A DNA stretch of 64,000 bases, from NCBI RefSeq assembly GCF_030541005.1, contig NZ_JASSVM010000002.1, forward strand, positions 558,001-622,000, in the 5' to 3' direction. Under the pieces are notes generated by a model. That model saw only the letters and a list, made by a program, of their open reading frames with translations, did not search any database and was not told where the DNA came from. The translations under genes and the position numbers were made by a program. Origin of the DNA: Marinobacter sp. SS5-14b. Its GTDB lineage: Bacteria > Pseudomonadota > Gammaproteobacteria > Pseudomonadales > Oleiphilaceae. Shown piece by piece: positions 35,008-42,938 of this stretch; position 1 is the stretch's first letter, and each line of letters begins with the position of its first letter.

Positions 35008-35892
35008 ATGCCCCTTCCCACTTACCTCACCACGGCGGAAGTTGGCGAGTATCTGCGATTGAAGGAACGCAAAGTTTACGACCTGGTCAGCCAGGGTGTG
35101 ATCCCCTGCGTGCGGGTGACCGGAAAGCTTCTGTTTCCACGCCAGCGTATTGATTTGTGGCTGATGAATCACCTGGAAGGGGATGTTGCAGCCAGCACGC
35201 CCACGCCACAGGTTTTGGCAGGTAGCCAGGACCCACTTCTGGAATGGGCGATTAAAGAAAGTGGCGCTGAGCTGGCGCTGTTGTGCCAGGGCAGTGGTGA
35301 TGGTGTGCAGCGGCTGCTCGATGGGCGCGCCATGCTTGCTGGAATGCACATCTGGCATCCTGAGGGTCAATGCTATAACGCCCCCTCGATTCTGGGGCTG
35401 AGTGGGATGCGCGATCTGGTGCTGATTCGGTGGGCCAAGCGTCAGCAGGGCCTTCTGCTTGACGCCAACAACCCTCACCGCATCAAGGAGCTTCAGGACA
35501 TTGCCCGTCCAGGACTGCGCATCGCCCATCGGCAACCCGATGCCGGCGTCAGCCACCTGCTGCAAAGCCTGCTTTCTCACAATGATATTGATGCCAATCG
35601 CCTGACCTGGGCGCCTAACCCCTCGCTCAGCGAGGATGATCTTGCACTGGCCATCCGGCAGGGCGAAGCAGACATTGGTGTGGGTATAGAGGCGGCGGCC
35701 AGACGCCAGGGGCTGGCTTTCATACCTTTACAGCAGGAAAACTTCGACCTGGCCATGCGCCGCCGGCACTATTTTGAACCCGCTGTGCAGCGGCTACTGG
35801 CCTTTGCCGGATGCGAGCGGTTCAGCCAGCGGGCGGAAGCGCTTGGAGGTTATGATATCCGTGATTTGGGGCGGGTGGTCTATAACGCGTGA
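35008..35892 (+). CDS. Excisionase-type HTH regulator with a periplasmic-binding-like domain
   Basis: A 294-aa protein. Residues about 5-55 form a MerR/excisionase-like helix-turn-helix (LTTAEVGEYLRLKERKVYDLVSQG). Residues about 75-290 form a PBP-like ligand domain related to molybdate/tungstate-binding proteins (PF12727 type), with GSGDGVQRLLDGRAMLAGMH and GEADIGVGIEAAARRQGL. Regulators of this build often sit divergent to Mo/W transporters, so it is probably the tungstate/molybdate sensor controlling tupBCA. It differs from classic ModE, which has TOBE domains. Confidence 0.82.
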   Translation: MPLPTYLTTAEVGEYLRLKERKVYDLVSQGVIPCVRVTGKLLFPRQRIDLWLMNHLEGDVAASTPTPQVLAGSQDPLLEWAIKESGAELALLCQGSGDGVQRLLDGRAMLAGMHIWHPEGQCYNAPSILGLSGMRDLVLIRWAKRQQGLLLDANNPHRIKELQDIARPGLRIAHRQPDAGVSHLLQSLLSHNDIDANRLTWAPNPSLSEDDLALAIRQGEADIGVGIEAAARRQGLAFIPLQQENFDLAMRRRHYFEPAVQRLLAFAGCERFSQRAEALGGYDIRDLGRVVYNA

Positions 35893-35951
35893 GACTGGGG
35901 CTTTCTCTGCCCGTTTAATGCATGAGTGTTTCAGGGGGGCGGCTCAGTCTG

Positions 35952-36905
35952 CTATCGAGGCTTTCCATCGAATCGGTAAGTATTGGGCCCTTCGCTTTTG
36001 GCCTGGTACATGGCCATATCGGCATGGCGGATTAGCGCACGGAAGCTATCGCCATCCGATGGATAGACAGAAATGCCAATGCTGAACGTGACATTCAGTA
36101 CTTCTCCTTCCAGCTCGAATGGGCACGAGAATGCGTCTAGCACTTTGTCGGCAATAACACGAGCATCCTCGGGCGCTTTGATTTCATCCAGCAGGATTAC
36201 AAACTCATCGCCACCCAGCCTGGCCACGGTATCGGAGTGGCGAATGAGGCTCTGAAGTCGCTCGGCCACCCCCTGAATCAATAGGTCGCCTGCCCGATGC
36301 CCCAGGGTATCGTTGATCTGTTTGAAGCCGTCAAGGTCCAGGAACAACAGGGCCATGCTCTGTTGATATCGCTGGGCGCGGGATATGCTGACCTCCACTC
36401 GGTCTTCAAGCAATCGTCGGTTTGGCAGGCCCGTTAATGCGTCCGTCTGTGCAAGTTTTTGTAAGCGATGGTTGGCATTGGTGAGATTGGCATTCAGCTC
36501 GTCGATCTCCCGGCTGAACAGGACTACGGCAAGGTCCTCGCCGAGCTCTAATGCAGAGCGCCGCTCAATCTCAATCCACGGCTCGCTCATGTCTTCTATC
36601 GTTTCTGTCCATGTGGCGAATGAACGCCTTGGGGTCAGGAATACTTTGCCTTCTGGATTGCGTTCGGCATGATCCTCCGGTCGACCTGCCCAGACTCTGC
36701 TTTGTTTTTGCCCGGGCCTGAAAAACAGTAACCAGCCAACCTTTTTCCCCGTTACGGGCAACCTGACCGCGAGCAGACCACAAGCAACGCTTTGCTCGTT
36801 CCAGTCACCAAGATTGCAGAAAAAGATGGTCCGGACGTTTATAACGGTTACGGGCGCGAACTGACGATCTGACCCGTAGCCGAATCGGTAGTGGTTGTGC
36901 AAAAC
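35952..36905 (-). pseudogene. 5'-truncated bacteriophytochrome-diguanylate cyclase (PHY-GGDEF)
   Basis: The C-terminal part of a phytochrome-linked diguanylate cyclase. The surviving N-terminal segment matches a PHY domain (GLLAVRLPVTGKKVGWLLFF, then VWAGRPEDHAERNPEGK, then TPRRSFATWTETI). A coiled linker and a complete GGDEF domain follow (DALTGLPNRRLLED, RLGGDEFVILL). The PAS-GAF chromophore part is gone. Homology stops within a few bases of the AbiE promoter repeat; the frame continues another 85 codons, but only antisense to abiEi. Some leftover cyclase activity is possible if translated, but light sensing is lost. Confidence 0.75.
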
Positions 36906-36910
36906 TTGAA

Positions 36911-36945
36911 CGATGTCAGAAAAAGTGGTAGTTTTTCTGACATCG
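36911..36945. promoter_or_regulatory. Perfect 14-bp inverted repeat in the abiE promoter
   Basis: CGATGTCAGAAAAA and its exact complement TTTTTCTGACATCG are separated by GTGGTAG. A TTGAAC at 36906-36911 with TAGTTT 17 bp later could form the promoter, putting the core elements within the repeat. AbiEi antitoxins are known to repress their operon by binding inverted repeats, so this is the likely operator. It also marks the junction with the truncated phytochrome gene. Confidence 0.75.
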
Positions 36946-36960
36946 AATAGGGGTGGTTTT

Positions 36961-37566
36961 ATGTCCGTTAAAGAGGCAGTCCAGCAGCAAATCTCGGAGG
37001 TTTCACAAGGGGAACCTTTCACGAACAGCCGGTTTCTGCGGCTGGGGTCGCGTGCTGCTGTCGACAAGGCTCTGTCCAGGCTCGTAGAAGAAGGTGCTAT
37101 CCAACGGATCGCACGGGGAGTTTTCGTCCGACCCAAGCAAAGTCGGTTTGTCGGCAATGTCATGCCGGACGTGTCAAGCGTGGTCGAGGTGATCGCGAGA
37201 GATCATGGAGAAACCATTCAGGTTCACGGGGCCGAAGCGGCTCGCCGCTTCAAGCTCAGTACGCAGATGCCAACGACACCGGTCTACTACACCAATGGCC
37301 CCACCCGTGAAATTCGCATCGGCAACCTTAAGGTGAAGCTCATGCACACCAGCAGTCAGAGGAAGCTTCAGCATGCCGGCAAGAGGCCTGGCTTGGCACT
37401 CTCTGCGCTTTGGTATCTGGGTAAAAACAACATCAGTACCGAGGTAGTGAAGCGGATCAAGGAAGGGCTGAGTGAAGAAGAGTTCGAGACGCTGCTTTCC
37501 TCCCGTATGCCAGCCTGGATGAGCGAGGTGTTCAGGCAATTCGAGACAGGGCGCGTTCATGGCTGA
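36961..37566 (+). CDS. abiEi: Type IV antitoxin AbiEi
   Basis: A 201-aa antitoxin of the AbiEi family. The N-terminal winged helix (about residues 5-60: SVKEAVQQQISEVSQ, then RLGSRAAVDKALSRLVEEGAIQRIARGVFVRP) binds DNA; the C-terminal domain (IQVHGAEAARRFKLSTQMPTTPVYYTNGPTREIRIG) neutralises the toxin. ATG 36961 has AGGGGTGG upstream. The frame also opens at 36913, but that lies within the operator. It overlaps abiEii by 8 nt, the normal layout for this phage-defence toxin-antitoxin pair. Confidence 0.9.
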   Translation: MSVKEAVQQQISEVSQGEPFTNSRFLRLGSRAAVDKALSRLVEEGAIQRIARGVFVRPKQSRFVGNVMPDVSSVVEVIARDHGETIQVHGAEAARRFKLSTQMPTTPVYYTNGPTREIRIGNLKVKLMHTSSQRKLQHAGKRPGLALSALWYLGKNNISTEVVKRIKEGLSEEEFETLLSSRMPAWMSEVFRQFETGRVHG

Positions 37567-38569
37567 GCAGGTATTTCTCGAACTGTCCGCAGAAGAACAA
37601 AGCGATATCCTTCAAACTGTTGCGCCTCAACTGGGTCGCGGTGCACCGGTGCTGGAGAAGGACATATGGGTCTGCTGGACTTTGCAGGCTCTGTTCTCCA
37701 TGCCGGGTGCGCACCCGATGGCCTTTAAGGGTGGTACGTCGCTCTCCAAAGTTTACGGCGTGATTGATCGGTTTTCCGAAGATATCGATATCACGCTGGA
37801 TTATCGTGCCTTCGAAGAGAGCTTTGATCCATTCGCGGAGGGGGTGAGCCGGACCAAAACCAAGCAGTTCAGTGATCGGCTGAAAAGCCAGGTCTTTGCT
37901 TATGCGAACGAAGTGGTCGTCCCATACCTAGAAAGTGAGTTGGCCAAATTGCCAACAGCTGAGCAGCACACCGTTGAGTTGGACGATGGCGGTGAAAAGA
38001 TCTGGGTCACTTACCCCTCGGTTGTAGAAGGTACTGGCGAATACATCCGTTCCCGGGTACTCATTGAGCTGGGTGGCAGGAATGTTATCGATCCCAACGA
38101 AACTCATACGGTTTCCCCGTACATCTCCGAGCTGACGCAAGGCCTCCTCTATCCGAGCAGTGAGGTCGTGGTTCTCTCTCCGGAACGGACATTTTGGGAG
38201 AAAGCCACACTCATACATGTCGAGTGCAACAGGGGCAGGCTTAGGGAGAGTGCTGAAAGGCTTTCCAGGCATTGGTACGACTTGGTTATGCTTGCAGAGC
38301 ATCCTGCCGGTCAGTCAGCCGTTGAAAACCGGGAGCTGTTTGAGGATGTTGTCCGGCATAAGAAAGCGTTCTTCCATACGGGCTACGCGAACTATGACGA
38401 ATGTCTGAATGGGCGGCTGAAGCTATTGCCGGAGATCGACACTCTTGAGGGCTTGCGGGCTGATTATGAGAAAATGGTGCGTGCGGGGATGATGTACTCA
38501 ACACCTCCGGGCTTTGAGGAAATCGTCGACTCAATCCGGGATCTCGAAATCCGTGTTAACAGCTGGTGA
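37559..38569 (+). CDS. abiEii: Type IV toxin AbiEii, nucleotidyltransferase
   Basis: A 336-aa nucleotidyltransferase-like toxin (DUF1814). The GSx10DxD-type active site appears as FKGGTSLSKVYGVIDRFSEDIDI (about residues 58-80), followed by the LSPERTFWEKATLIHVE motif (about 203-219) characteristic of AbiEii. The family halts growth during phage infection, and some members modify tRNA. Complete in length. It lies immediately outside the left tRNA-Arg repeat of the island, so it may belong to an older element in the same hotspot. Confidence 0.9.
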   Translation: MAEQVFLELSAEEQSDILQTVAPQLGRGAPVLEKDIWVCWTLQALFSMPGAHPMAFKGGTSLSKVYGVIDRFSEDIDITLDYRAFEESFDPFAEGVSRTKTKQFSDRLKSQVFAYANEVVVPYLESELAKLPTAEQHTVELDDGGEKIWVTYPSVVEGTGEYIRSRVLIELGGRNVIDPNETHTVSPYISELTQGLLYPSSEVVVLSPERTFWEKATLIHVECNRGRLRESAERLSRHWYDLVMLAEHPAGQSAVENRELFEDVVRHKKAFFHTGYANYDECLNGRLKLLPEIDTLEGLRADYEKMVRAGMMYSTPPGFEEIVDSIRDLEIRVNSW

Positions 38570-38752
38570 GTGCCATCGGTTCCTGCCACGTCATCGGCGG
38601 GCCTGAAGAAAGGGGGCATGCTGGTGTCCGTCAATGGAATTCCTGTCAATTCTGGCTTTGGCCTATCCGGAGGATGGCGCTTTCAGGGCAAAGGTCAGAA
38701 TTTTTGCGCTCAGAAAAGTCCCCTCAAAACCGTGGACACACCATGGACACAG

Positions 38753-38789
38753 CCAAATAAAAAGGGCCTACGTTTTCACGTAAGCCCTT
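38753..38789 (-). terminator. Rho-independent terminator beside the left tRNA-Arg repeat
   Basis: On the minus strand, AAGGGCTTACG / CGTAGGCCCTT pair around a TGAAAA loop, followed by TTTTTATTT. It sits where the terminator of tRNA-Arg would be if the tRNA were complete. A near copy stands in the same relation to the intact tRNA at 59760-59793. Confidence 0.75.
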
Positions 38790-38796
38790 GAAAAAT

Positions 38797-38845
38797 ATGG
38801 CGCGCCCGAGAGGATTCGAACCTCTGACCTCTGCCTCCGGAGGGC
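38797..38845 (-). repeat. Left 49-bp direct repeat of the tRNA-Arg 3' end (attL-like)
   Basis: Identical over 49 bp to 59801-59849, the 3' part of tRNA-Arg(CCG) including the CCA end, T arm, variable loop and anticodon. Beyond base 38845 the identity stops, so no 5' half of the tRNA is present. This is the classic scar of integration into a tRNA 3' end. Confidence 0.88.
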
Positions 38846-39517
38846 GCCGATTGGGGTCGGTTTGGAGTGAGGTCGGTGGGTCTAAATCGTTGTTCGTCAG
38901 TAACTTGCAGGCTGGGCGGAAGTTCAAAAAAGTTCTGTTAACACCGCTAGTTACACGTTTTATCCCAAGTTTGGGCACGCATTTGTCAGGTTGGAGATGG
39001 CTCTACCTGGACAGAATGACCACTGCCCCAGCTGCTTAATTTCTAGCTTTACAGTTTACTATGCGAACTTCAAGCTCAGAAAAAATGTCTGGTTTTAACT
39101 GTCCGAAATTGGACAGTTGTCGAGCGGGGTAGTCTGAGAGTCCGCCTGTAGAAAGCTATATTTTGCGAGAGAGTATCACCCATCGGCACTCGTTAACAGT
39201 CAAGGGTTGGCCGCATCAGAGGTTATCAAGAGTAACGGGGGGGATTCGGCAACCACATAGCTGACACTCGGGGCGATTAGTGTAGAGTTCAGACTACCAA
39301 TAGCTAAAGAGCCAGTATCTGTCAGGTCGATTGACTACAGCTGAACTTTTCCAAGTAATCGGGTGTTCTTATCTCGTCCGGCGGCACGTTAATCCGGAAG
39401 AGCTGACTGCGTCGATGGGAGGGAGCTAGAAAAGCGAGGGAAAGCGACTTAGTCTGCACATCTGATTGAGTGGCCGTTGTAACGGTATGACTCGACATAG
39501 GCCATGCTTGTTAACTC
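38846..39517. other. Non-coding stretch at the island's left end
   Basis: About 670 bp without a believable gene. Frames here are short, and the one starting at 38788 is a tRNA-derived artefact. One perfect dyad (39097-39118) is the only structure I can point to. The rest may be decayed element sequence. Confidence 0.5.
39097..39118. repeat. 8-bp perfect inverted repeat, operator-like
   Basis: AACTGTCC-GAAATT-GGACAGTT: two 8-bp arms around a 6-bp A/T-containing spacer. It lies 400 bp upstream of the next coding frame with no run of T after it, so it looks like a protein-binding site rather than a terminator. Confidence 0.45.
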
Positions 39518-40451
39518 TTGTATCAACCGGAGAGACTGGATTTGAGTTGTCGCTGCGGATGTGCCCTCCTGCTGTTTTTCGTCATTAGTGTTTTCCCAAC
39601 CAGCCTGAAGGCTGAAGTCGTGAACCTGTCCTGGGATAACGACCTGCTTACCGGAACCGATCGCGGCTATACAAACGGGGTACGCTTTTCGTATCTGACA
39701 GACACCGCTGACGAGAACGATGGAAAGTCGGCAAGATTTGCCCGGATTCTGCGTGATGAGCTGCGCTTTCTGCCAGGTATTGGAACTGCTGATTCAAAGC
39801 AGGCGGTAAGCCTGAGTTTGCGGCAATTCATGGTTACGCCTGAAGATATTACGGTTGAAGGTCCGCAGTTCGACGACATTCCCTATGCCGGCCACCTGTC
39901 GCTCAGCGGCACTCTCTGGAGCTGGAACGCCGATACGATTACCGGCTTTGGTGCTCACATTGGCGTTATTGGGCCCGAAAGCGGTGCCGAGTCGGTTCAG
40001 AAATGGGTGCACAAAGCCACTGGAAGCGACAAGCCGCAAGGGTGGGGGAATCAGCTTGGAACCGATGTGGTGGGTGGCATACAGGCTGCGCATGGCCGAA
40101 AACTGTTGCAAGCCGGGCAGGGCGGCAACATTGAACAGCGTTTGTCTGTGATCGGATCCGGACTACGCTGGTACCTCCTCAGCCATCGCTTTGCCGGGCT
40201 CGTTCAAGGATTCAGGCAGTAGCTGGTCAGTATATGTGGGGCTGGAGTATGTAGGCTATTCCTACATCGATGACAATGCCGGGGCTTACCGTTTCGACGA
40301 AGGGCCGCTGATTGGTCGGCTTGGTCTGGGCGCTACCTGGCAGTGGGATCACCTACTGGCCGCGGTCACATTGCGTGCCTCGACCAGCGAAGACGAGCGC
40401 CATAAAGACAACTTCAGCTTTGGAACACTGTCAGTTTCTTGGGCAATATAG
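39518..40451 (+). pseudogene. Frameshifted LpxR-family (DUF2219) outer-membrane protein
   Basis: A beta-barrel of the LpxR lipid A deacylase family split across two frames. The first frame (to 40222) holds a signal peptide, the SWDNDLLTGTDRGYTNG motif with the Asn/Asp active-site residues, DIPYAGHLSL and GWGNQL. The second (from about 40195 to 40451) carries the barrel end YVGLEYVGYSYIDDNAG, a central PLIGRLGLGATWQW strand and a final FGTLSVSWAI. Joining needs one shift near 40195-40220. The likely translational start is TTG 39542 after GGAGAG. Either a true pseudogene or a sequencing error. Confidence 0.72.
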
Positions 40452-40708
40452 AAAGGTCGGTTTTGACCGTTGCTTACGGGATGTGGTGGCGCTTGTTCCC
40501 GCTGTTAAACAAAAGCGAACGTTCAAGATCCTCCACTGCGAACCGGTTTTTAATTCAGTCCTGAAGAACAATGAGCCGCTTCAATGGTTCGGCAATGCAA
40601 AGCCATTAGTTAACGAAATAGCGGCCCCATTTGTTCATGAAACCTGTTTATACGCAGTATTTGAGCATGAAGCCATGGACCGTTCCCTGTAGTTTGGCTG
40701 TAGGAAGC

Positions 40709-41057
40709 TCAACCAAGCCTTCCGAGAACCGGAAACGTCGACAACATCCACGACGCAAAGAGTGTCATCCGACCGGTGAGCACCATTACTCCCATTACAA
40801 CGAGCACCAAGCCAGCAAGCGCTCTCAGCAGTCTACTCCAGCGACTGAGCCAGCGTACTCGTTGCCGAAAGTGTTCAATAAACAGGGCGGTTCCGAGAAA
40901 AGGAAGAGCCAACCCCAACGAATACGCCGCCAGATACAGCATGCCCGCCTCAGCATTGGCATGCGTGGAGCTGAGCGCCAATATGGCCCCGAGTATGGGG
41001 CCTATACAGGGTGTCCAGCCGATGGCAAACGCGGCGCCAATTCCCCAGGTTGCAAGA
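40709..41057 (-). pseudogene. C-terminal remnant of a CcdA-type thiol-transport protein
   Basis: The reading frame from about 41057 encodes IGAAFAIGWTPCIGPILGAI, the conserved second-half helix of CcdA with its CxxP-type cysteine. Three more hydrophobic segments follow to 40709. A stop codon lies just upstream of this block, and the region before it belongs to the tetR promoter, so the N-terminal half is missing. Intact CcdA moves reducing power across the inner membrane for cytochrome c maturation. Confidence 0.65.
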
Positions 41058-41117
41058 TCAGGAATTTAGTCTTCAGTAGGGCACCTACTTCGGTATACGC
41101 CTATATTTTCGGTTTGA

Positions 41118-41141
41118 AAATAAGTGAACGTTCATTTATTT
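41118..41141. promoter_or_regulatory. 24-bp palindrome, probable TetR operator
   Basis: A perfect core TGAACGTTCA is flanked by AAATAAG and TTTATTT, giving 23 of 24 symmetric positions. It ends about 33 bp before the tetR start and suits autorepression together with control of the efflux genes downstream. TGAACGTTCA-like cores are common for efflux-associated TetR repressors. Confidence 0.7.
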
Positions 41142-41174
41142 TAGGCCGACCAATTTGAAGCGTTGAGCAGACAA

Positions 41175-41759
41175 ATGCGGCAAAGAGACGACTCGAAACG
41201 AATAGCCTTCCTGGAAGCTACCGTGAGGGAAGTAGCAGATCACGGTTTTTCAGCAACCTCGGTTGGCAAGATAGCCAAGGCTGCGGGTTTGTCACCAGCC
41301 ACGCTGTACATCTATTACGAAGATAAAGAACAGCTTTTATTGGCGACATTTTATTACGTCAGCGATCAGGTCATTGATGCGGCGCTGGACAGTTTTTCTC
41401 GCGGGAAAGATCTGCGTGAAGGACTGCGACGCCAGTGGCACACACTGTTCCGGATCGGCCTTGAGCGTCCGGAACTATTCCGCTACCACGAGACGTTCAC
41501 GCATTCTGCTTGGATGACTCCCGAGATCCAGGCACGAAACGAAAGCCGAGCCGCAAATCTTTTGAATGCAGTTGATCAGGGAAAGCAATCCGGGCTGATC
41601 AAACCGGTACCTTTTCCACTTCTCGAAACGTTTATGTTCCGCCCGATTTACCACCTCGTTCAACGATGCCTGCAAGGGTCGTTCGAAGGTACCGATGAGC
41701 ATATCGAATTAGCGTTTAATATGGCTTGGGATGCGGTTGCCGATCGTCGGAATACCTAA
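41175..41759 (+). CDS. TetR/AcrR-family repressor of the adjacent RND pump
   Basis: A 194-aa regulator. The N-terminal helix-turn-helix (TSVGKIAKAAGLSPATLYIYYEDKEQLL, split here as the HTH and the tail) is canonical. The C-terminal ligand domain is aromatic-rich and typical of multidrug repressors. A TTG at 41163 would add four residues. It is followed 23 bp later by the adaptor and pump genes in the same direction, and a 24-bp palindrome precedes it. Effector unknown. Confidence 0.87.
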   Translation: MRQRDDSKRIAFLEATVREVADHGFSATSVGKIAKAAGLSPATLYIYYEDKEQLLLATFYYVSDQVIDAALDSFSRGKDLREGLRRQWHTLFRIGLERPELFRYHETFTHSAWMTPEIQARNESRAANLLNAVDQGKQSGLIKPVPFPLLETFMFRPIYHLVQRCLQGSFEGTDEHIELAFNMAWDAVADRRNT

Positions 41760-41782
41760 TTTTTTCTGGAGAGTGACGCGTT

Positions 41783-42937
41783 ATGAAATTCAAGATGGTC
41801 AGTACCGCCATGCCCTTGAGAGGCCTACAAGCGCTTGCAATGCTTTCGAGCCTCCTGGTGATGGGATGTTCGGCGGAGGCGCCCCCTCTGACACAGCAAA
41901 CTGTCTACCCGGTAAAGCTCATGACGCTGGAGCAGGCGCAGTCAGGCACGCTCAATCAGTATCCGGGCAGAGTCTCGGCGTCTGACCATTCAGAACTCTC
42001 TTTCAGAGTGGGAGGAGAGCTGACGGAGCTGGCCGTTAAAGCAGGCGACACTGTGGAAAAAGGGGAGGTCGTTGCCCGCCTGGACGATCGGGACGCAAGA
42101 ACCCGCCTGGAAAACGCCCGGTCAAATTTCAATCTGGCACAGGCCACCTTCGAGCGAATGCGAATATCGTTGGAGCGCCAGGCCATCAGTCAGGCCCGTT
42201 TCGATGAGGCCGAGGCCGAGTACCTCTCTGCCAGAGCGCAACTGGCCAGCGCGGAGGACCAACTTTCCTATACCGTTCTCAAAGCGCCATTTGATGGCGT
42301 CATTTCACGGGTGCCGGTGGATGTCTTTCAGGTTGTATCAGCGCAGCAGGCCATTGCCGAACTGCAACGGCCCGGCTCTATCGACGTCTCGTTCCAGATG
42401 CCTGAACAACAGGTCCGCCGCCTTCAACCACAGAGATCCAGGAACGTTCGCGCCAATGGCAACACTATCGCGTGGGTACAGTTTCCCGAGCTTCCCGATA
42501 AACGCTACGCCGCGAGCTACAAAGAGCATGACAGCAATGCCTCTCAGGGGTCGCTCAGTTATGAGGTTACCGTAACGCTCCCTGAACCCGAGGACATCAC
42601 AGTGCTTTCGGGGATGAGCGCGACCGTTCTGCTTGATTACGGCACATTGGCTGGAGAGAGCGCCCCGTCGTGGCTGATACCAACCGCGGCGCTTGTAACA
42701 CCTGACGCAGAACCCGGCACTAGCGTGGTTTGGCGATACGTGGCTGCTGCCGATGGTGAGAATGGCGATAACACGGGCAGCGTCGAGCCGGTGGATGTCG
42801 AGCCGGGTAAGAAAATGAACGATGGCGTGCTTGTTCGGGGAGAGCTCAGCCCGGGCGACAGAATCGTGGTTGCCGGCGCTCACCGGATGAACAGGGATCG
42901 TTCGGTCCGTCCCTGGGAAAAAGAGGGCGGGCTCTGA
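41783..42937 (+). CDS. RND efflux periplasmic adaptor, lipoprotein
   Basis: A 384-aa membrane fusion protein with a lipoprotein signal (LVMGC, lipidated Cys29). A barrel-sandwich hybrid domain (LSFRVGGELTELAVKAGDTVEKGEVVARLD) and a helical hairpin (about residues 105-160) follow. Next come the lipoyl return strand (YTVLKAPFDGVISRVPVDV) and the beta-barrel/membrane-proximal domains. It links the inner-membrane pump to an outer-membrane channel; no outer-membrane factor gene is nearby. Its stop codon lies one base before the pump's ATG. Confidence 0.92.
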   Translation: MKFKMVSTAMPLRGLQALAMLSSLLVMGCSAEAPPLTQQTVYPVKLMTLEQAQSGTLNQYPGRVSASDHSELSFRVGGELTELAVKAGDTVEKGEVVARLDDRDARTRLENARSNFNLAQATFERMRISLERQAISQARFDEAEAEYLSARAQLASAEDQLSYTVLKAPFDGVISRVPVDVFQVVSAQQAIAELQRPGSIDVSFQMPEQQVRRLQPQRSRNVRANGNTIAWVQFPELPDKRYAASYKEHDSNASQGSLSYEVTVTLPEPEDITVLSGMSATVLLDYGTLAGESAPSWLIPTAALVTPDAEPGTSVVWRYVAAADGENGDNTGSVEPVDVEPGKKMNDGVLVRGELSPGDRIVVAGAHRMNRDRSVRPWEKEGGL

Positions 42938-42938
42938 G

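Noticed and set aside
38788-39039. Frame beginning with MARPRGFEPLTSASGG-like residues
   Set aside because: These residues are the well-known translation artefact of a tRNA-Arg 3' half read on the opposite strand; the rest of the frame resembles nothing.
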